DNA of 64,000 nt from Roseovarius sp. (GCA_027493545.1 JAOSKR010000001.1:648001-712000); one strand, 5' to 3'; shown: positions 27,686 through 37,216, counted from the first letter of the stretch. Numbers and translations: made by a program. The notes: generated by a model from the letters alone, not told the origin.

Positions 27686-29596
27686 ATGCGCCCTTCGCCG
27701 ACCGACACAGCCGCCATGACGATGGCGGGTCTCAACCTGATCCAGCAGGCGCTGTCGATCTACGACTGCGATCTGCGGCTGGCGGTCTGCAACCGCCGCT
27801 TTCAGGAGATGTTCGACCTGCCCGACGCCCTGGTGACGCCCGGCGCGCGCTTCGAGGACACCATCCGCTTTCAGGTCACGCGGGGCGAGTATGGCCCCGT
27901 CGGCGATGTCGAGGACGCGGTGCGCGCCCGGGTCGATATCGCCCGCGCGTTTCGCCCGCACTACATGGAACGCACGCGCTCGAACGGGTGCACGATCTCG
28001 ATCGAGGGCTCGCCGCTGCCGCAGGGCGGGTGGGTCACGGTCTATACAGACATCACCCGCACCAAGCGTCAGGAGGCGCTGTTGCGCGCGCGATCGGAGG
28101 AATTGTCGGACCAGCTCCTGAACTACTCCGAGGAACTGGCCGCCGCCAACCGCGAGCTTCAGGCCACCATCACCGCGCTGGAAGAGGCGCAACGCCAGCT
28201 GACCGCGTCCGAGGCGCGCATGCGGCTCACCACCGAGATGATGCCGGCGCATATCGCCCATGTCGGCCCGGACCGCCGTTATACCTATTCCAACCGCCGG
28301 CTCGGCGCGATCATCCCCGGCCTGAGGTCTGGCATCGTCGGGCTGAGCGTCGAAGAGGTGCTCGGGCCGGACGGCTACGCGCGTATCCGCGACCGCCTTG
28401 ATGAGGCCTTCGCCGGTACCGCGTCGGTCTTCGAGTTCACCCACGAGGCCAGTTCGCGCCGCATCCGCGCGGCCTTTACTCCCGATGGCGAACAGGGCGG
28501 GGCCTATGTCCTGTCGATGGACGTCACCGAAGAGACCCAGACCCGCGCCGCCCTGCAGCAGACCCGCAGGCGCGAGATTGCCGCCCAGCTGACCAGCGGC
28601 ATGGCGCACGATTTCTCGAACCTCCTGACGATCATCCTCGGAATGCAGTCCCGGCTCAGGCGGACGGAACTGCCCGCGGAGGCCGGCGCGCTGATCGGGG
28701 CCACCATCGCGGCGGCGGCGCGGCGCGGCGGGCGGCTCCTGAACCGCATCGGCGACATGACCGGCACGCGCGAGCACGACCCGCGCCCCACCAGTCTCGC
28801 CGCCTTCCTGCGCGACCTCGAGACGCTGGCGCACTCGACCCTGCCCGAGGGGGTCGAACTGGTCATCAACAACCTCTGCGACGCGGCCGCCTACCGGCTC
28901 GATGCCGGGATGCTGCAGGATTCGCTGCTGAACCTCGTTCTGAACGCACGCGACGCCTGCGGCGGGGCGGGGCGGATCACCCTCACTGCGCGCAGCCTGA
29001 GCGACACCTGGCTGGAATTCAGCGTCACCGATACCGGGCCGGGATTTTCCGCCCGGGCACTCGAGCACGCGCTCGAGCCCTTCTTCACCACCAAGGGCAG
29101 CGAGGGCTCGGGGCTGGGGCTGGCGATGGTCTACGACATGACCAAACTCGCCGGCGGGCGGGTCGGGCTCTCCAATACCGACGGTGGCGGGCGCGTGACC
29201 ATCCGCCTGCCGCTGCGCCGCGCCGAGGTCGGCGCCGCGCCGGGGCTGGTGCTGCTGGTCGAGGACAGCCCCGATCTGCGCGGCACCATCCGCGACATGC
29301 TGCGCACCGCGGGCCATTCGGTGGTCGAGGCCGCCAGCGTGGCCGAGGCGCTGGCGCTCATGCGCGAACTGCCAGAGATATCGGCGATCCTGTCGGATAT
29401 ATCGCTCGGGGGCGGCGAAACCGGGCTCGACCTGCTCGACGCCTTGCCGCGGGGGCATTGCCCGGCCCTGCTGATGACCTCGCTGCCGCCGGGCGACCCG
29501 CTGCACCGTGCCGCCCTTGCCCGCGCGCCGGTGCTGCGCAAGCCCTTCACGGCGTCTGATCTGGCAGCGTTCATGGTCGCCGGAGCGGCGGCATGA
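27686..29596 (+). CDS. Hybrid sensor histidine kinase with PAS domains and receiver
   Basis: Cytoplasmic-looking hybrid kinase of about 636 residues with no membrane segment. Order: PAS-like domain with ALSIYDCDLRLAVCNRRFQE (about 15-120), a coiled coil, a second PAS domain (about 190-300), the phosphoacceptor helix LTSGMAHDFSNLLTIILG, ATPase boxes LNLVLNARDA, VTDTGPGFSAR and GSGLGLAMVYDM, then a C-terminal receiver VLLVEDSPDL...AILSDISLGG ending LRKPF. ATG 27686 is 11 bases after GGAG; ATG 27677 is an alternative. Its stop overlaps the regulator start (ATGA). Divergent from the ligase-liv cluster. Confidence 0.9.
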   Translation: MRPSPTDTAAMTMAGLNLIQQALSIYDCDLRLAVCNRRFQEMFDLPDALVTPGARFEDTIRFQVTRGEYGPVGDVEDAVRARVDIARAFRPHYMERTRSNGCTISIEGSPLPQGGWVTVYTDITRTKRQEALLRARSEELSDQLLNYSEELAAANRELQATITALEEAQRQLTASEARMRLTTEMMPAHIAHVGPDRRYTYSNRRLGAIIPGLRSGIVGLSVEEVLGPDGYARIRDRLDEAFAGTASVFEFTHEASSRRIRAAFTPDGEQGGAYVLSMDVTEETQTRAALQQTRRREIAAQLTSGMAHDFSNLLTIILGMQSRLRRTELPAEAGALIGATIAAAARRGGRLLNRIGDMTGTREHDPRPTSLAAFLRDLETLAHSTLPEGVELVINNLCDAAAYRLDAGMLQDSLLNLVLNARDACGGAGRITLTARSLSDTWLEFSVTDTGPGFSARALEHALEPFFTTKGSEGSGLGLAMVYDMTKLAGGRVGLSNTDGGGRVTIRLPLRRAEVGAAPGLVLLVEDSPDLRGTIRDMLRTAGHSVVEAASVAEALALMRELPEISAILSDISLGGGETGLDLLDALPRGHCPALLMTSLPPGDPLHRAALARAPVLRKPFTASDLAAFMVAGAAA

Positions 29597-30294
29597 GCGC
29601 GCCGCTCGTCACCATCCTTGACGATGAGCCGGAAATTCGCGCGATGCTGTCGGAGGCCCCGGAGGAGGCGGGATTTCGCACCCTCGCCTTTGCCCGCGCC
29701 ACCGAGTTCGAGGCGGCGCTGCGCCGGGCGCGGCCCGATGTCTGCCTCGTCGATCTGTCGCTGCCCGACCGCGACGGGTTGACGCTGGTCCACCGGCTGG
29801 CGCTGGAGCAGGGCGCAACGGTGATCATCATCTCGGGGCGCTCGCAGGTGCAGGACCGGGTGACCGGGCTGGAACTGGGTGCCGACGACTACATCATCAA
29901 GCCCTTCGATCCGGCCGAGGTGGTGGCCCGCATCCGCGCCCGGCTGCGCCGCGACAGCGCCACCCGTCAGGCCGGCGAGACCGCGCGCTTCAACGGCTGG
30001 ACAGCGCATTTCGACCGTTACACGCTCGAGGACGAGAGCGGCCGCGAGACCCCCTTTTCCCATGCCGAGGGCGAGGTTCTGCGCCTCTTTCTGGAAAGGC
30101 CCCGGCGGCTCATCTCGCGCCAGGCGATGCAGGAGGCGCTGGGCGGCGGCGCCGGCGACAGCTTCGACCGGGCGATGGACGTGCGCATCTCGCGGCTGCG
30201 CACCAAGCTGCGCGAGGACCCCCGCAACCCGCGCCTGATCAAGACCATCTACGGGGCCGGCTACATCTTTCTGGGCGATGTCGAGTGGGGCTGA
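29593..30294 (+). CDS. OmpR/PhoB-family response regulator
   Basis: Response regulator of 233 residues. The receiver domain (about 1-120) has the acidic pair in TILDDEPEI, the phospho-acceptor Asp in VCLVDLSLPDRDGL and the Lys in YIIKPFDP. The C-terminal winged helix (about 135-230) ends DVRISRLRTKLREDP...IKTIYGAGYIF, the OmpR-type DNA-binding motif. Four-base overlap with the kinase gene makes them a pair. The likely target is the divergent ligase-liv promoter region 27491-27685, by position only. Confidence 0.93.
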   Translation: MSAPLVTILDDEPEIRAMLSEAPEEAGFRTLAFARATEFEAALRRARPDVCLVDLSLPDRDGLTLVHRLALEQGATVIIISGRSQVQDRVTGLELGADDYIIKPFDPAEVVARIRARLRRDSATRQAGETARFNGWTAHFDRYTLEDESGRETPFSHAEGEVLRLFLERPRRLISRQAMQEALGGGAGDSFDRAMDVRISRLRTKLREDPRNPRLIKTIYGAGYIFLGDVEWG

Positions 30295-30313
30295 GCCCGT
30301 GCATCGCGCAGCT

Positions 30314-30336
30314 CTTTCATCTTTCTGAAAATACTC
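30314..30336. repeat. Dispersed 23-base motif, copy 3
   Basis: CTTTCATCTTTCTGAAAATACTC between the convergent response-regulator and formate-dehydrogenase genes. Matches copy 1 at 19 of 23 positions or better. Confidence 0.6.
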
Positions 30337-30381
30337 ACCTTTTCAGACATCAGCCTCGGGCAGTGCGGTTCGGGACGCGCC

Positions 30382-33165
30382 TCACTCGGCCGCCACCGCG
30401 CGCGGGTCGACCACCTCGACGCGTACCGCCGAGTATTTGAATTCCGGGATCTTGCCATAGGGGTCGAGCGCCGGATTGGTCAGGATGTTGGCCGCCGCCT
30501 CGACAAAGGCGAACGGCACGAACACCATGTCCGGCGATACCGCCCGGTCGGCGCGCGCCATGATCACGATCGACCCGCGCCGGGTGACCAGCCGCACGAG
30601 GCCGCCCGGCTCCACCCCCAGCCGTCTGAGCGTGGCGGGATGCATCGAACAGTTGGCCTCCGGTTCGACCGTGTCGAGCACCTTCGATCGCCGCGTCATC
30701 GAGCCGGTATGCCAGTGCTCGAGCTGCCGCCCCGTGGTCAGGACCATCGGAAATTCGGTGTCGAGCACGTCGTCGGACGGCACGATCGCCGCCGGCGCGA
30801 ACCGCGCGCGCCCTTCGGGCCGCGGAAAACCGTCGCCGAAGACCACCGCTTCGCCGGGGCCGTCGGGGGTCTTGCACGGGTAGGTCACCGCGCCCTCGCG
30901 TTCGAGCCGCTCCCAGGTGATGTTGTCGAGCGAGCGCATGTTGATCTTCATCTCGGCAAAGACATCCGCCGGGCCCTCGTAGTGCCAGTCGAGCCCCAGC
31001 CGCCGCGCCAGATCGACGGTGATCGCCCAGTCCTCGCGCGCCTGCCCCGGCGGGGACACCGCCGGCCGGCCCATCTGCACCTGCCGGTTGGTGTTGGTCA
31101 CGGTGCCCGATTTCTCGTAGAAGGCCGAGGCCGGCAGGATCACGTCGGCATAGTTCGCCGTCTCGGTCAGGAAGATGTCCTGCACCACCAGATGCTCGAG
31201 CCTGGCCAGCGCGTCGCGCACGTGCTCGAGGTTCGGGTCCGACATCGCCGGATTCTCGCCCAACACATACAGGCTGCGGATCTGGCCGGCATGCACTGCA
31301 TCCATGATCTCGGTCACGGTCAGGCCCTTTTCGGCGCTGAAATCGCCCGATTGCCACACCTCGGTAAAGGCCCTGCGCACGCCGTCGTCGGTGACGCTCT
31401 GATAGTCGGGCAGGAACATCGGGATAAGCCCGGCGTCAGAGGCGCCCTGGACGTTGTTTTGACCGCGCAGCGGGTGCAACCCGGTGCCGGGGCGCCCGAC
31501 ATGGCCGCACATCAGCGCCAGCGCGATCAGGCAGCGTGAATTGTCGGTGCCGTGGACGTGCTGGCTGACGCCCATGCCCCAGAAGATCATGCCCGCCTTG
31601 GCGGTGGCGAAATCGCGCGCGACGGCGCGCAGGGTCTCGGGCGGGATGCCGCAGATGTTCGTCATCTGCTCGGGCGAAAACTGCGCCAGATGCGCCTTTT
31701 CAGCCTCCCAGTTCTCGGTGAAGGCCTCGATGTACTGGCGGTCGTAAAGCTCTTCCTCGACGATCACGTGCATGATCGCGTTCAGCATCGCCACATCCGC
31801 GCCGGGGCGGAACTGCAGCATGTGGGTGGCAAAGCGGCGCAGGCCGACGCCGCGCGGGTCCATCACGATCAGCTTGCCGCCGCGCTTGGTGAACTGCTTG
31901 AAATAGGTCGCGGCGACGGGGTGGTTCTCGACCGGGTTGGCGCCGATGATGATCGCCACGTCGGCGTTCTCGATCTCGTTGAAGGTCGCGGTCACCGCGC
32001 CCGAGCCCACGTTTTCCATCAGCGCGGCCACCGAGGAGGCATGACAGAGCCGGGTGCAGTGGTCGACATTGTTGTGCCCGAACCCCTGACGGATGAGTTT
32101 CTGGAAAAGATACGCCTCTTCGTTGGTGCACTTGGCGCTGCCGAAGCCGGCCACCGCCTTGCCGCCATGCGTATCCTTGAGGCGCTTCATCCCGCCGGCT
32201 GCGAAATCGAGCGCCTCGTCCCAGTCCGCCTCGCGGAAGAACCGCTGCCAGTTGGCGGGATCGACATTGAGGCCTTTTTCCGGCGCGTCCTCGCGGCGGA
32301 TCAGCGGCGTGGTCAGCCGGTGGGGGTGGTGGATGTAGTCGAAGCCGAAACGCCCCTTGACGCAGAGCCGGCCCTCGTTGGCGGGACCGTTGATGCCGTC
32401 GACATACTTGATGCGGCCGTCCTTGACCTTGAGGCTGACCTGGCAGCCGACGCCGCAGAAGGGGCAGACGCTGGCGACCTCGTGGTCATAGTCGGCGCTG
32501 TCGCCCTGCTGGGCGTCGTCCACCACCGTGGCCTCGATCATCGCGCCGGTGGGACAGGCCTGGACGCATTCGCCGCAGCCGACGCAGGTGCTCTGGCCCA
32601 TCGGGTCGGCAAAGTCGAACACCGGCCAGGTGTCGTGGCCGCGCCCGGCCATGCCGATCACGTCGTTGACCTGCACCTCGCGGCAGGCGCGTACGCAAAG
32701 CCCGCACTGGATGCACGCATCGAGGTTGATCCGCATCGCCACATGGCTGTCGTCAAGGAGCGGCACGCGCGCGGGCTCGAGTTTGGGAAACCGGCTCTCA
32801 TCCACGCCGGTCAGCGCCACCATGTCCCACAGGTGGCTCGAGCGGTCACGCGCCGCCTCCTGCTCGGGCTGGTCGGCCAGCAGCATCTCGATCACCATTG
32901 CCCGCGCCTTTTCGGCCCGAGCCGAGTTGGTGGTCACAACCATGCCGTCCTTGGGTTCGCGGATGCAGGAGGCTGCCAGCACGCGCTCGCCCTCGATCTC
33001 GACCATGCAGGCGCGGCAGTTGCCGTCGGGGCGATAGCCCGGTGCCGGCTTGTGGCAAAGATGCGGGATCACCAGCCCGCGACCGTTGGCCACCTCCCAG
33101 ATGGTCTGGCCGGCCTCGGCCTCGACCTCGCGGCCATCGAGCGTGAATCTGATCGTCCCGGTCAT
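30382..33165 (-). CDS. Formate dehydrogenase, alpha subunit (molybdopterin, iron-sulfur)
   Basis: Catalytic subunit oxidising formate to CO2, 927 residues. In order: 2Fe-2S domain (HLCHKPAPGYRPDGNCRACM, about 35-56), two 4Fe-4S sites (CIQCGLCVRAC, about 151; CVGCGECVQACPTGA, about 194), the molybdopterin-domain cluster VCPFCGVGC, and the Mo-ligand Cys in HCTRLCHASS near residue 374 (a Cys, not selenocysteine). The His-Cys3 cluster motif found between these in NAD-linked FdsA/NuoG is absent. Start is the second ATG (33165), with GGAGG 6 bases upstream. No fdsB, fdsG, fdsC or fdhD neighbour. Confidence 0.92.
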   Translation of the reverse strand: MTGTIRFTLDGREVEAEAGQTIWEVANGRGLVIPHLCHKPAPGYRPDGNCRACMVEIEGERVLAASCIREPKDGMVVTTNSARAEKARAMVIEMLLADQPEQEAARDRSSHLWDMVALTGVDESRFPKLEPARVPLLDDSHVAMRINLDACIQCGLCVRACREVQVNDVIGMAGRGHDTWPVFDFADPMGQSTCVGCGECVQACPTGAMIEATVVDDAQQGDSADYDHEVASVCPFCGVGCQVSLKVKDGRIKYVDGINGPANEGRLCVKGRFGFDYIHHPHRLTTPLIRREDAPEKGLNVDPANWQRFFREADWDEALDFAAGGMKRLKDTHGGKAVAGFGSAKCTNEEAYLFQKLIRQGFGHNNVDHCTRLCHASSVAALMENVGSGAVTATFNEIENADVAIIIGANPVENHPVAATYFKQFTKRGGKLIVMDPRGVGLRRFATHMLQFRPGADVAMLNAIMHVIVEEELYDRQYIEAFTENWEAEKAHLAQFSPEQMTNICGIPPETLRAVARDFATAKAGMIFWGMGVSQHVHGTDNSRCLIALALMCGHVGRPGTGLHPLRGQNNVQGASDAGLIPMFLPDYQSVTDDGVRRAFTEVWQSGDFSAEKGLTVTEIMDAVHAGQIRSLYVLGENPAMSDPNLEHVRDALARLEHLVVQDIFLTETANYADVILPASAFYEKSGTVTNTNRQVQMGRPAVSPPGQAREDWAITVDLARRLGLDWHYEGPADVFAEMKINMRSLDNITWERLEREGAVTYPCKTPDGPGEAVVFGDGFPRPEGRARFAPAAIVPSDDVLDTEFPMVLTTGRQLEHWHTGSMTRRSKVLDTVEPEANCSMHPATLRRLGVEPGGLVRLVTRRGSIVIMARADRAVSPDMVFVPFAFVEAAANILTNPALDPYGKIPEFKYSAVRVEVVDPRAVAAE

Positions 33166-33283
33166 CGGCGCCTCCATTTCCGAGGGTCATGTTACATCAC
33201 CTAGTCGGAAACCGGAGCCCGCCAATCCCGACACCTGGCTGCGGATTTGCGCCACCGGACGGCCGGCCGCGCCGGGCCTGCCC

Positions 33284-34456
33284 TCAGACCCGCTCGATGG
33301 CGATCGCCGTGCCCTCGCCGCCGCCGATGCAGATCGCCGCGACGCCGCGCCCGAGCCCGCGCTTTTCGAGTGCGTTGAGCAGCGTCACCACGATCCGCGC
33401 GCCGCTGGCGCCGATGGGGTGGCCCAGCGCGCAGGCGCCGCCATTGACGTTGACCTTGTCGCGCGGCAACTCCATCTCGCGCATGAACGCCATCGGCACC
33501 ACGGCAAAGGCCTCGTTCACCTCCCACAGGTCGACATCGTCCCTGCTCCAGCCGATGCGGGCCAGCAGCTTCTGCGCCGCCGGCACCGGCGCGGTGGTGA
33601 ACCAGCCCGGCGCCCGGGCGTGACTGGCATGGCCAATGATTCGGGCGCGGACATTCAGGCCCCGCGCCTTCGCAGCTTCGCCCGAAGCCAGCACCAGCGC
33701 CGCCGCGCCGTCGGAAATGGACGAGGAATTGGCCGGCGTCACGGTGCCGTCCTTGCGGAAGGCGGGCTTGAGGTGGGGGATCTTCTCGGGCCGCGCCTTG
33801 CCGGGCTGTTCGTCCTGCGCGACCGTCATCTCGCCCTTGCGGGTTGTCACCGTGACCGGCGCGATCTCGCCCGTAAACGCACCCGATTTCTGCGCCTCGA
33901 GCGCCGCCTCGAGCGAGCCCAGAGCATAGGCGTCCTGCATCCGGCGGGTGAACTGGTACTTTTCAGCGCAATCCTCGGCGAAGGTGCCCATCAGACGGCC
34001 CTTGTCATAGGCGTCCTCGAGTCCGTCGAGAAACATGTGATCCTTGGCTTCGGCATGGCCGAGCCGCGCGCCTCCGCGCATCTTGGGCAGCAGGTAGGGC
34101 GCCATCGACATGCTTTCCATGCCGCCCGCGAGGATTGTCTCGGCGGCGCCGAGCGCGATCTGGTCGAACCCGATCATCGCCGCCTTCATGCCCGAGCCGC
34201 ACATCTTGTTGAGCGTGGTGGCCGGCACTTCCTCGCCGAGGCCGGCGCGAAACGCCGCCTGGCGCGCCGGTGCCTGGCCCTGGCCCGCGGGCAGGACACA
34301 GCCCATCGTCACCTCGTCCACCGTCTCTGCCCGGGCATCGGCCAGCGCGGCGCGAATCGCCACCCCGCCCAGGTGTGCGGCCTCGACCCCGTCGAAAACG
34401 CCCTGAAACCCGCCCATCGGCGTGCGCGCGGCGCCGGCAATGATCACCTCTTTCAT
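33284..34456 (-). CDS. Acetyl-CoA C-acetyltransferase (thiolase)
   Basis: Biosynthetic or degradative thiolase, 390 residues, joining two acetyl-CoA into acetoacetyl-CoA. Nucleophile Cys in TTLNKMCGSGMKAAM (about residue 88), then VNEAFAVVPMAF, GGACALGHPIGASGAR and the second catalytic Cys in CIGGGEGTAIA. Length and motifs fit the tetrameric AtoB/PhaA class. In this organism it can supply acetoacetyl-CoA for the ethylmalonyl-CoA pathway. 118 bases upstream of formate dehydrogenase on the same strand; divergent from the STAS gene. Confidence 0.94.
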   Translation of the reverse strand: MKEVIIAGAARTPMGGFQGVFDGVEAAHLGGVAIRAALADARAETVDEVTMGCVLPAGQGQAPARQAAFRAGLGEEVPATTLNKMCGSGMKAAMIGFDQIALGAAETILAGGMESMSMAPYLLPKMRGGARLGHAEAKDHMFLDGLEDAYDKGRLMGTFAEDCAEKYQFTRRMQDAYALGSLEAALEAQKSGAFTGEIAPVTVTTRKGEMTVAQDEQPGKARPEKIPHLKPAFRKDGTVTPANSSSISDGAAALVLASGEAAKARGLNVRARIIGHASHARAPGWFTTAPVPAAQKLLARIGWSRDDVDLWEVNEAFAVVPMAFMREMELPRDKVNVNGGACALGHPIGASGARIVVTLLNALEKRGLGRGVAAICIGGGEGTAIAIERV

Positions 34457-34554
34457 TCCTCATGCTCCCTTCGCGGATTTGTCGACCGCCGAACACCGAT
34501 TGGTAAGGATTGCGGTCTAACCTCGCCTTGATCACTAACCGATGCGGGGTGCGC

Positions 34555-34893
34555 ATGGAACTGCAAAGCTCTTGTCGCGACGGTACCCAGATCGTCACCG
34601 TCCATGCCCGGCGGATCGATTCGGCCGCCGCGATCCGGTTCAAGGACGCCATGCGCGCCGTGACCGCCGACGGGCCGGCCCATGTGGTCCTCGATCTGGG
34701 CCAAGTCGCGTTCGTCGATTCCAGTGGGCTGGGCGCGATCGTGGCGGTGATGAAGTTTCTCGGTCCCGGGCGCAGGCTCGACCTCGCCGGGCTGACGCCG
34801 GATGTGGACAAGGTGTTTCGCCTCACGCGGATGGACACGGTGTTCGGGATATTCGGCGATGCCGATGCCGCATGCGGCCGTGAAACGGGCTGA
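34555..34893 (+). CDS. STAS-domain anti-sigma-factor antagonist
   Basis: 112-residue RsbV/SpoIIAA-like protein. The STAS fold is shown by HVVLDLGQVAFVDSSGLGAI, whose Ser in VDSSGLG is the site normally phosphorylated by the partner kinase. ATG 34555 is chosen because the fold starts soon after; an ATG at 34510 would add 15 unconserved residues. 28 bases before the anti-sigma kinase gene, a classical partner-switch pair. Confidence 0.9.
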   Translation: MELQSSCRDGTQIVTVHARRIDSAAAIRFKDAMRAVTADGPAHVVLDLGQVAFVDSSGLGAIVAVMKFLGPGRRLDLAGLTPDVDKVFRLTRMDTVFGIFGDADAACGRETG

Positions 34894-34921
34894 CCGAACG
34901 GGACGGAACGGCGGCGATGCC

Positions 34922-35368
34922 ATGGACATGCGGGGCGAGACCGTCTTGATGCTGGTGTTTCCGGCGACGGCGCAGGGCACGCGACATGCACTTCGTGACG
35001 TCCGTGGCGCGCTGACGCGGGCGGGGCTGGCGCCCGAGATGCTCTCGCGGGTCGAGACGGTGCTGGCCGAGGTGCTCAACAACGTCGCCGAGCATGCCTG
35101 CGATGCCCGGCCGGCGGTGCCGGTGCGGTTGACGGCGGAGTTGCGCGGCAGCGCCTTGCGCGTCAGGGCGCACGATCGCGGGCGGCCGATGCCGGGCGGC
35201 GTGCCGCCGGCCGGTGCCCTGCCAAAGCGGGACGTTCCGCGCGACCTGCTTCCCGAGGGCGGATTTGGCTGGTTCCTGATCCGGGAGCAGTCGGATTCCC
35301 TTTTCTATCGTCGTGCAGACGGTGAAAACACGCTGGAGTTGCAATTCCGTCCCCGGGTGCCGGGCTGA
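34922..35368 (+). CDS. RsbW-like anti-sigma serine kinase
   Basis: 148 residues with a GHKL ATPase fold: ETVLAEVLNNVAEHACD is the N-box helix, VRAHDRGRPMPGG the G1-like segment and GGFGWFLIREQSDSLFYRR the G2 segment, ending ENTLELQF. It should phosphorylate the upstream STAS protein or sequester a sigma factor. No sigma factor or PP2C phosphatase gene lies beside it. ATG 34922 is chosen over upstream starts that would overlap the STAS gene. Confidence 0.87.
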   Translation: MDMRGETVLMLVFPATAQGTRHALRDVRGALTRAGLAPEMLSRVETVLAEVLNNVAEHACDARPAVPVRLTAELRGSALRVRAHDRGRPMPGGVPPAGALPKRDVPRDLLPEGGFGWFLIREQSDSLFYRRADGENTLELQFRPRVPG

Positions 35369-35609
35369 GGGTCAGAAACCTTATTCCTGCCCCAATGATT
35401 GCGAAAATCCGCCGGGATGCAGCGTCAATACTGATCCCGTAGCTGCATATGGCTTCCCTCGGCGTCGCGTGTAACAGCCCCCACCCAGTACGCGGCGCCG
35501 AGGTCTTCCCCTCCCGCAAAATCCGGAAAAAAACCTCGCACAGGCGCGTTGGCAATCGTCTCCGGCGCCTCTACGCTGATGGTGCGGATGTGTAATGCAG
35601 GGGGCTTTC

Positions 35610-37186
35610 ATGCGCGATCTTCACCTGCCGGGGCGGTCCCCGGTCCTGGCCGAGAACGGTCTTTGCGCCACCTCTCACCCGCTGGCCGCCAAGGTGGCGG
35701 TCGACACCCCGGAGCGCGGCGGCAACGCGGTCGATGCGGCCATCGCCGGGGTGATGATGCTGAACGTCTGCGAGCCGCACATGACCGGGCTCGGGGGCGA
35801 CTGCTTCGCGCTCTTCAGCGCGCCCGGCGGCGACGAGGTGTTCGCGCTCAACGGGTCGGGTCGGGCGCCGGCCGCGGCCTCGGCTGCCGATCTGCGCGCG
35901 CGCGGGCACCATACCGTACCGATGGACAGCGTGGAGGCGGTGACCATGCCCGGCGCGGTCGACGCGTTGTGCCGGCTGAGCGCCGATCACGGGCGGCTGG
36001 GCCTCGATGCGGTGCTCGCCCCCGCGATCCGCTATGCCGAGGCCGGGGTGCCGGTGGCGCCGCGCGTGGCCTTCGACTGGCCCGAGGCGGGCAAGGTGCT
36101 GCAGGGGCACGGGCTGAGGCATTTCACCCGCTCGGGCAGGCCGCTGAAAGCTGGCGACATCTTTCGCGCGCCGGGGCAGGCGGAGGTGCTGCGCCGCATC
36201 GCCCGGCAGGGCCGTGACGGCTTTTACAGCGGCGAGGTGGCCGAGGACATGCTGGCGGCGCTGCACGAGATGGGCGGCGTCCACACCGCCGAGGATTTCG
36301 CCGCCGTCGCCTGCGACTACGCCGATCCGGTGTCGGGCGATTATGGCGGTGTCGAACTGGTCGAGCACCCGCCGAACGGGCAGGGGGCGACAGCGATCCT
36401 GCTGCTGGGCATCCTGGGGCATTTCGACATCGCCGGGATGGCGCCCTGGGGCGCGGAGCGTGTCCACATCGAGGCCGAGGCCGCCAAGCTGGCCTATGAC
36501 GCGCGCAACCGCTTCATCGCCGACCCCGACCGGACGGCGCGGCTCGGGCACATGCTGGCGCCCGAAACCGCCGCCCGGCTGGCCGCGCTCATCGACCCCA
36601 AAGGGCGATGCCGGCGGCGGCGCCGCTCGCGGAGGCGGTGCATCGCGATACTGTCTACATCACCGTGGTCGACCTCGACCGGATGGCGGTATCGCTGATC
36701 TGCTCGCTCTACAAGGGATTCGGAACGGGCATCGCCTCGGAGCGTTTCGGCATCCTGCTGCAAAACCGCGGTGCGGGGTTCTGCCTGACGCAAGGCCACC
36801 CCAACGAGATGGCCGGCGGCCGGCGGCCGATGCACACCATCATTCCCGGCATGCTTCGCCGTGGCGGGCGGGTGCTGATGCCTTTCGGGGTGATGGGCGG
36901 GGCCTATCAGCCCGAAGGGCATGCGCGGCTGGTCTCGAACCTGCGCGATTTCGGGATGTCGCCGCAGGCGGCGATCGATGCTCCCCGCAGCTTTGCCGAC
37001 GAGGGCGTGCTCAAGCTCGAACGCGGATACGATCCGGCGGTCAGGCAGGAACTGGCCGGGATGGGGCACGACGTCGTCGTGCCCGACGCGCCGGTCGGGG
37101 GTGCCCAGGCGATCATGATCCACGACAGCGGCGTGCTCGAGGGCGGCAGCGATCCGCGCAAGGACGGCTGCGCGCTGGGGTATTGA
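35610..37186 (+). CDS. Gamma-glutamyltransferase-family protein
   Basis: N-terminal-nucleophile hydrolase of the GGT family, about 525 residues after repair. Large-subunit features are AENGLCATSHPLAAKVAVD, GGNAVDAAIA and MTGLGGDCFAL; small-subunit features follow RAMPAAAPLAEAVHRD-TVYITVVD, where the Thr after Asp is the expected self-cleavage nucleophile, then NEMAGGRRPMHTIIPGM. One base is missing near 36600-36605. No signal peptide is visible, unlike periplasmic GGT, so it is probably a cytoplasmic relative with another amide substrate. ATG 35610 has a GGGGG site. Confidence 0.88.
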
Positions 37187-37216
37187 GGACGCTTGCGCCC
37201 GGTGCCGGCCCGGCCG

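Noticed and set aside
33166..33177. ATG 33177 as the formate dehydrogenase start
   Set aside because: The ribosome-binding GGAGG lies between the two ATGs and is correctly spaced for 33165 only.
31552..33204. A 550-codon open frame opposite formate dehydrogenase
   Set aside because: Antisense shadow of an intact molybdoenzyme; the peptide has no recognisable motif and low-complexity Ala/Val/Asp/His composition.
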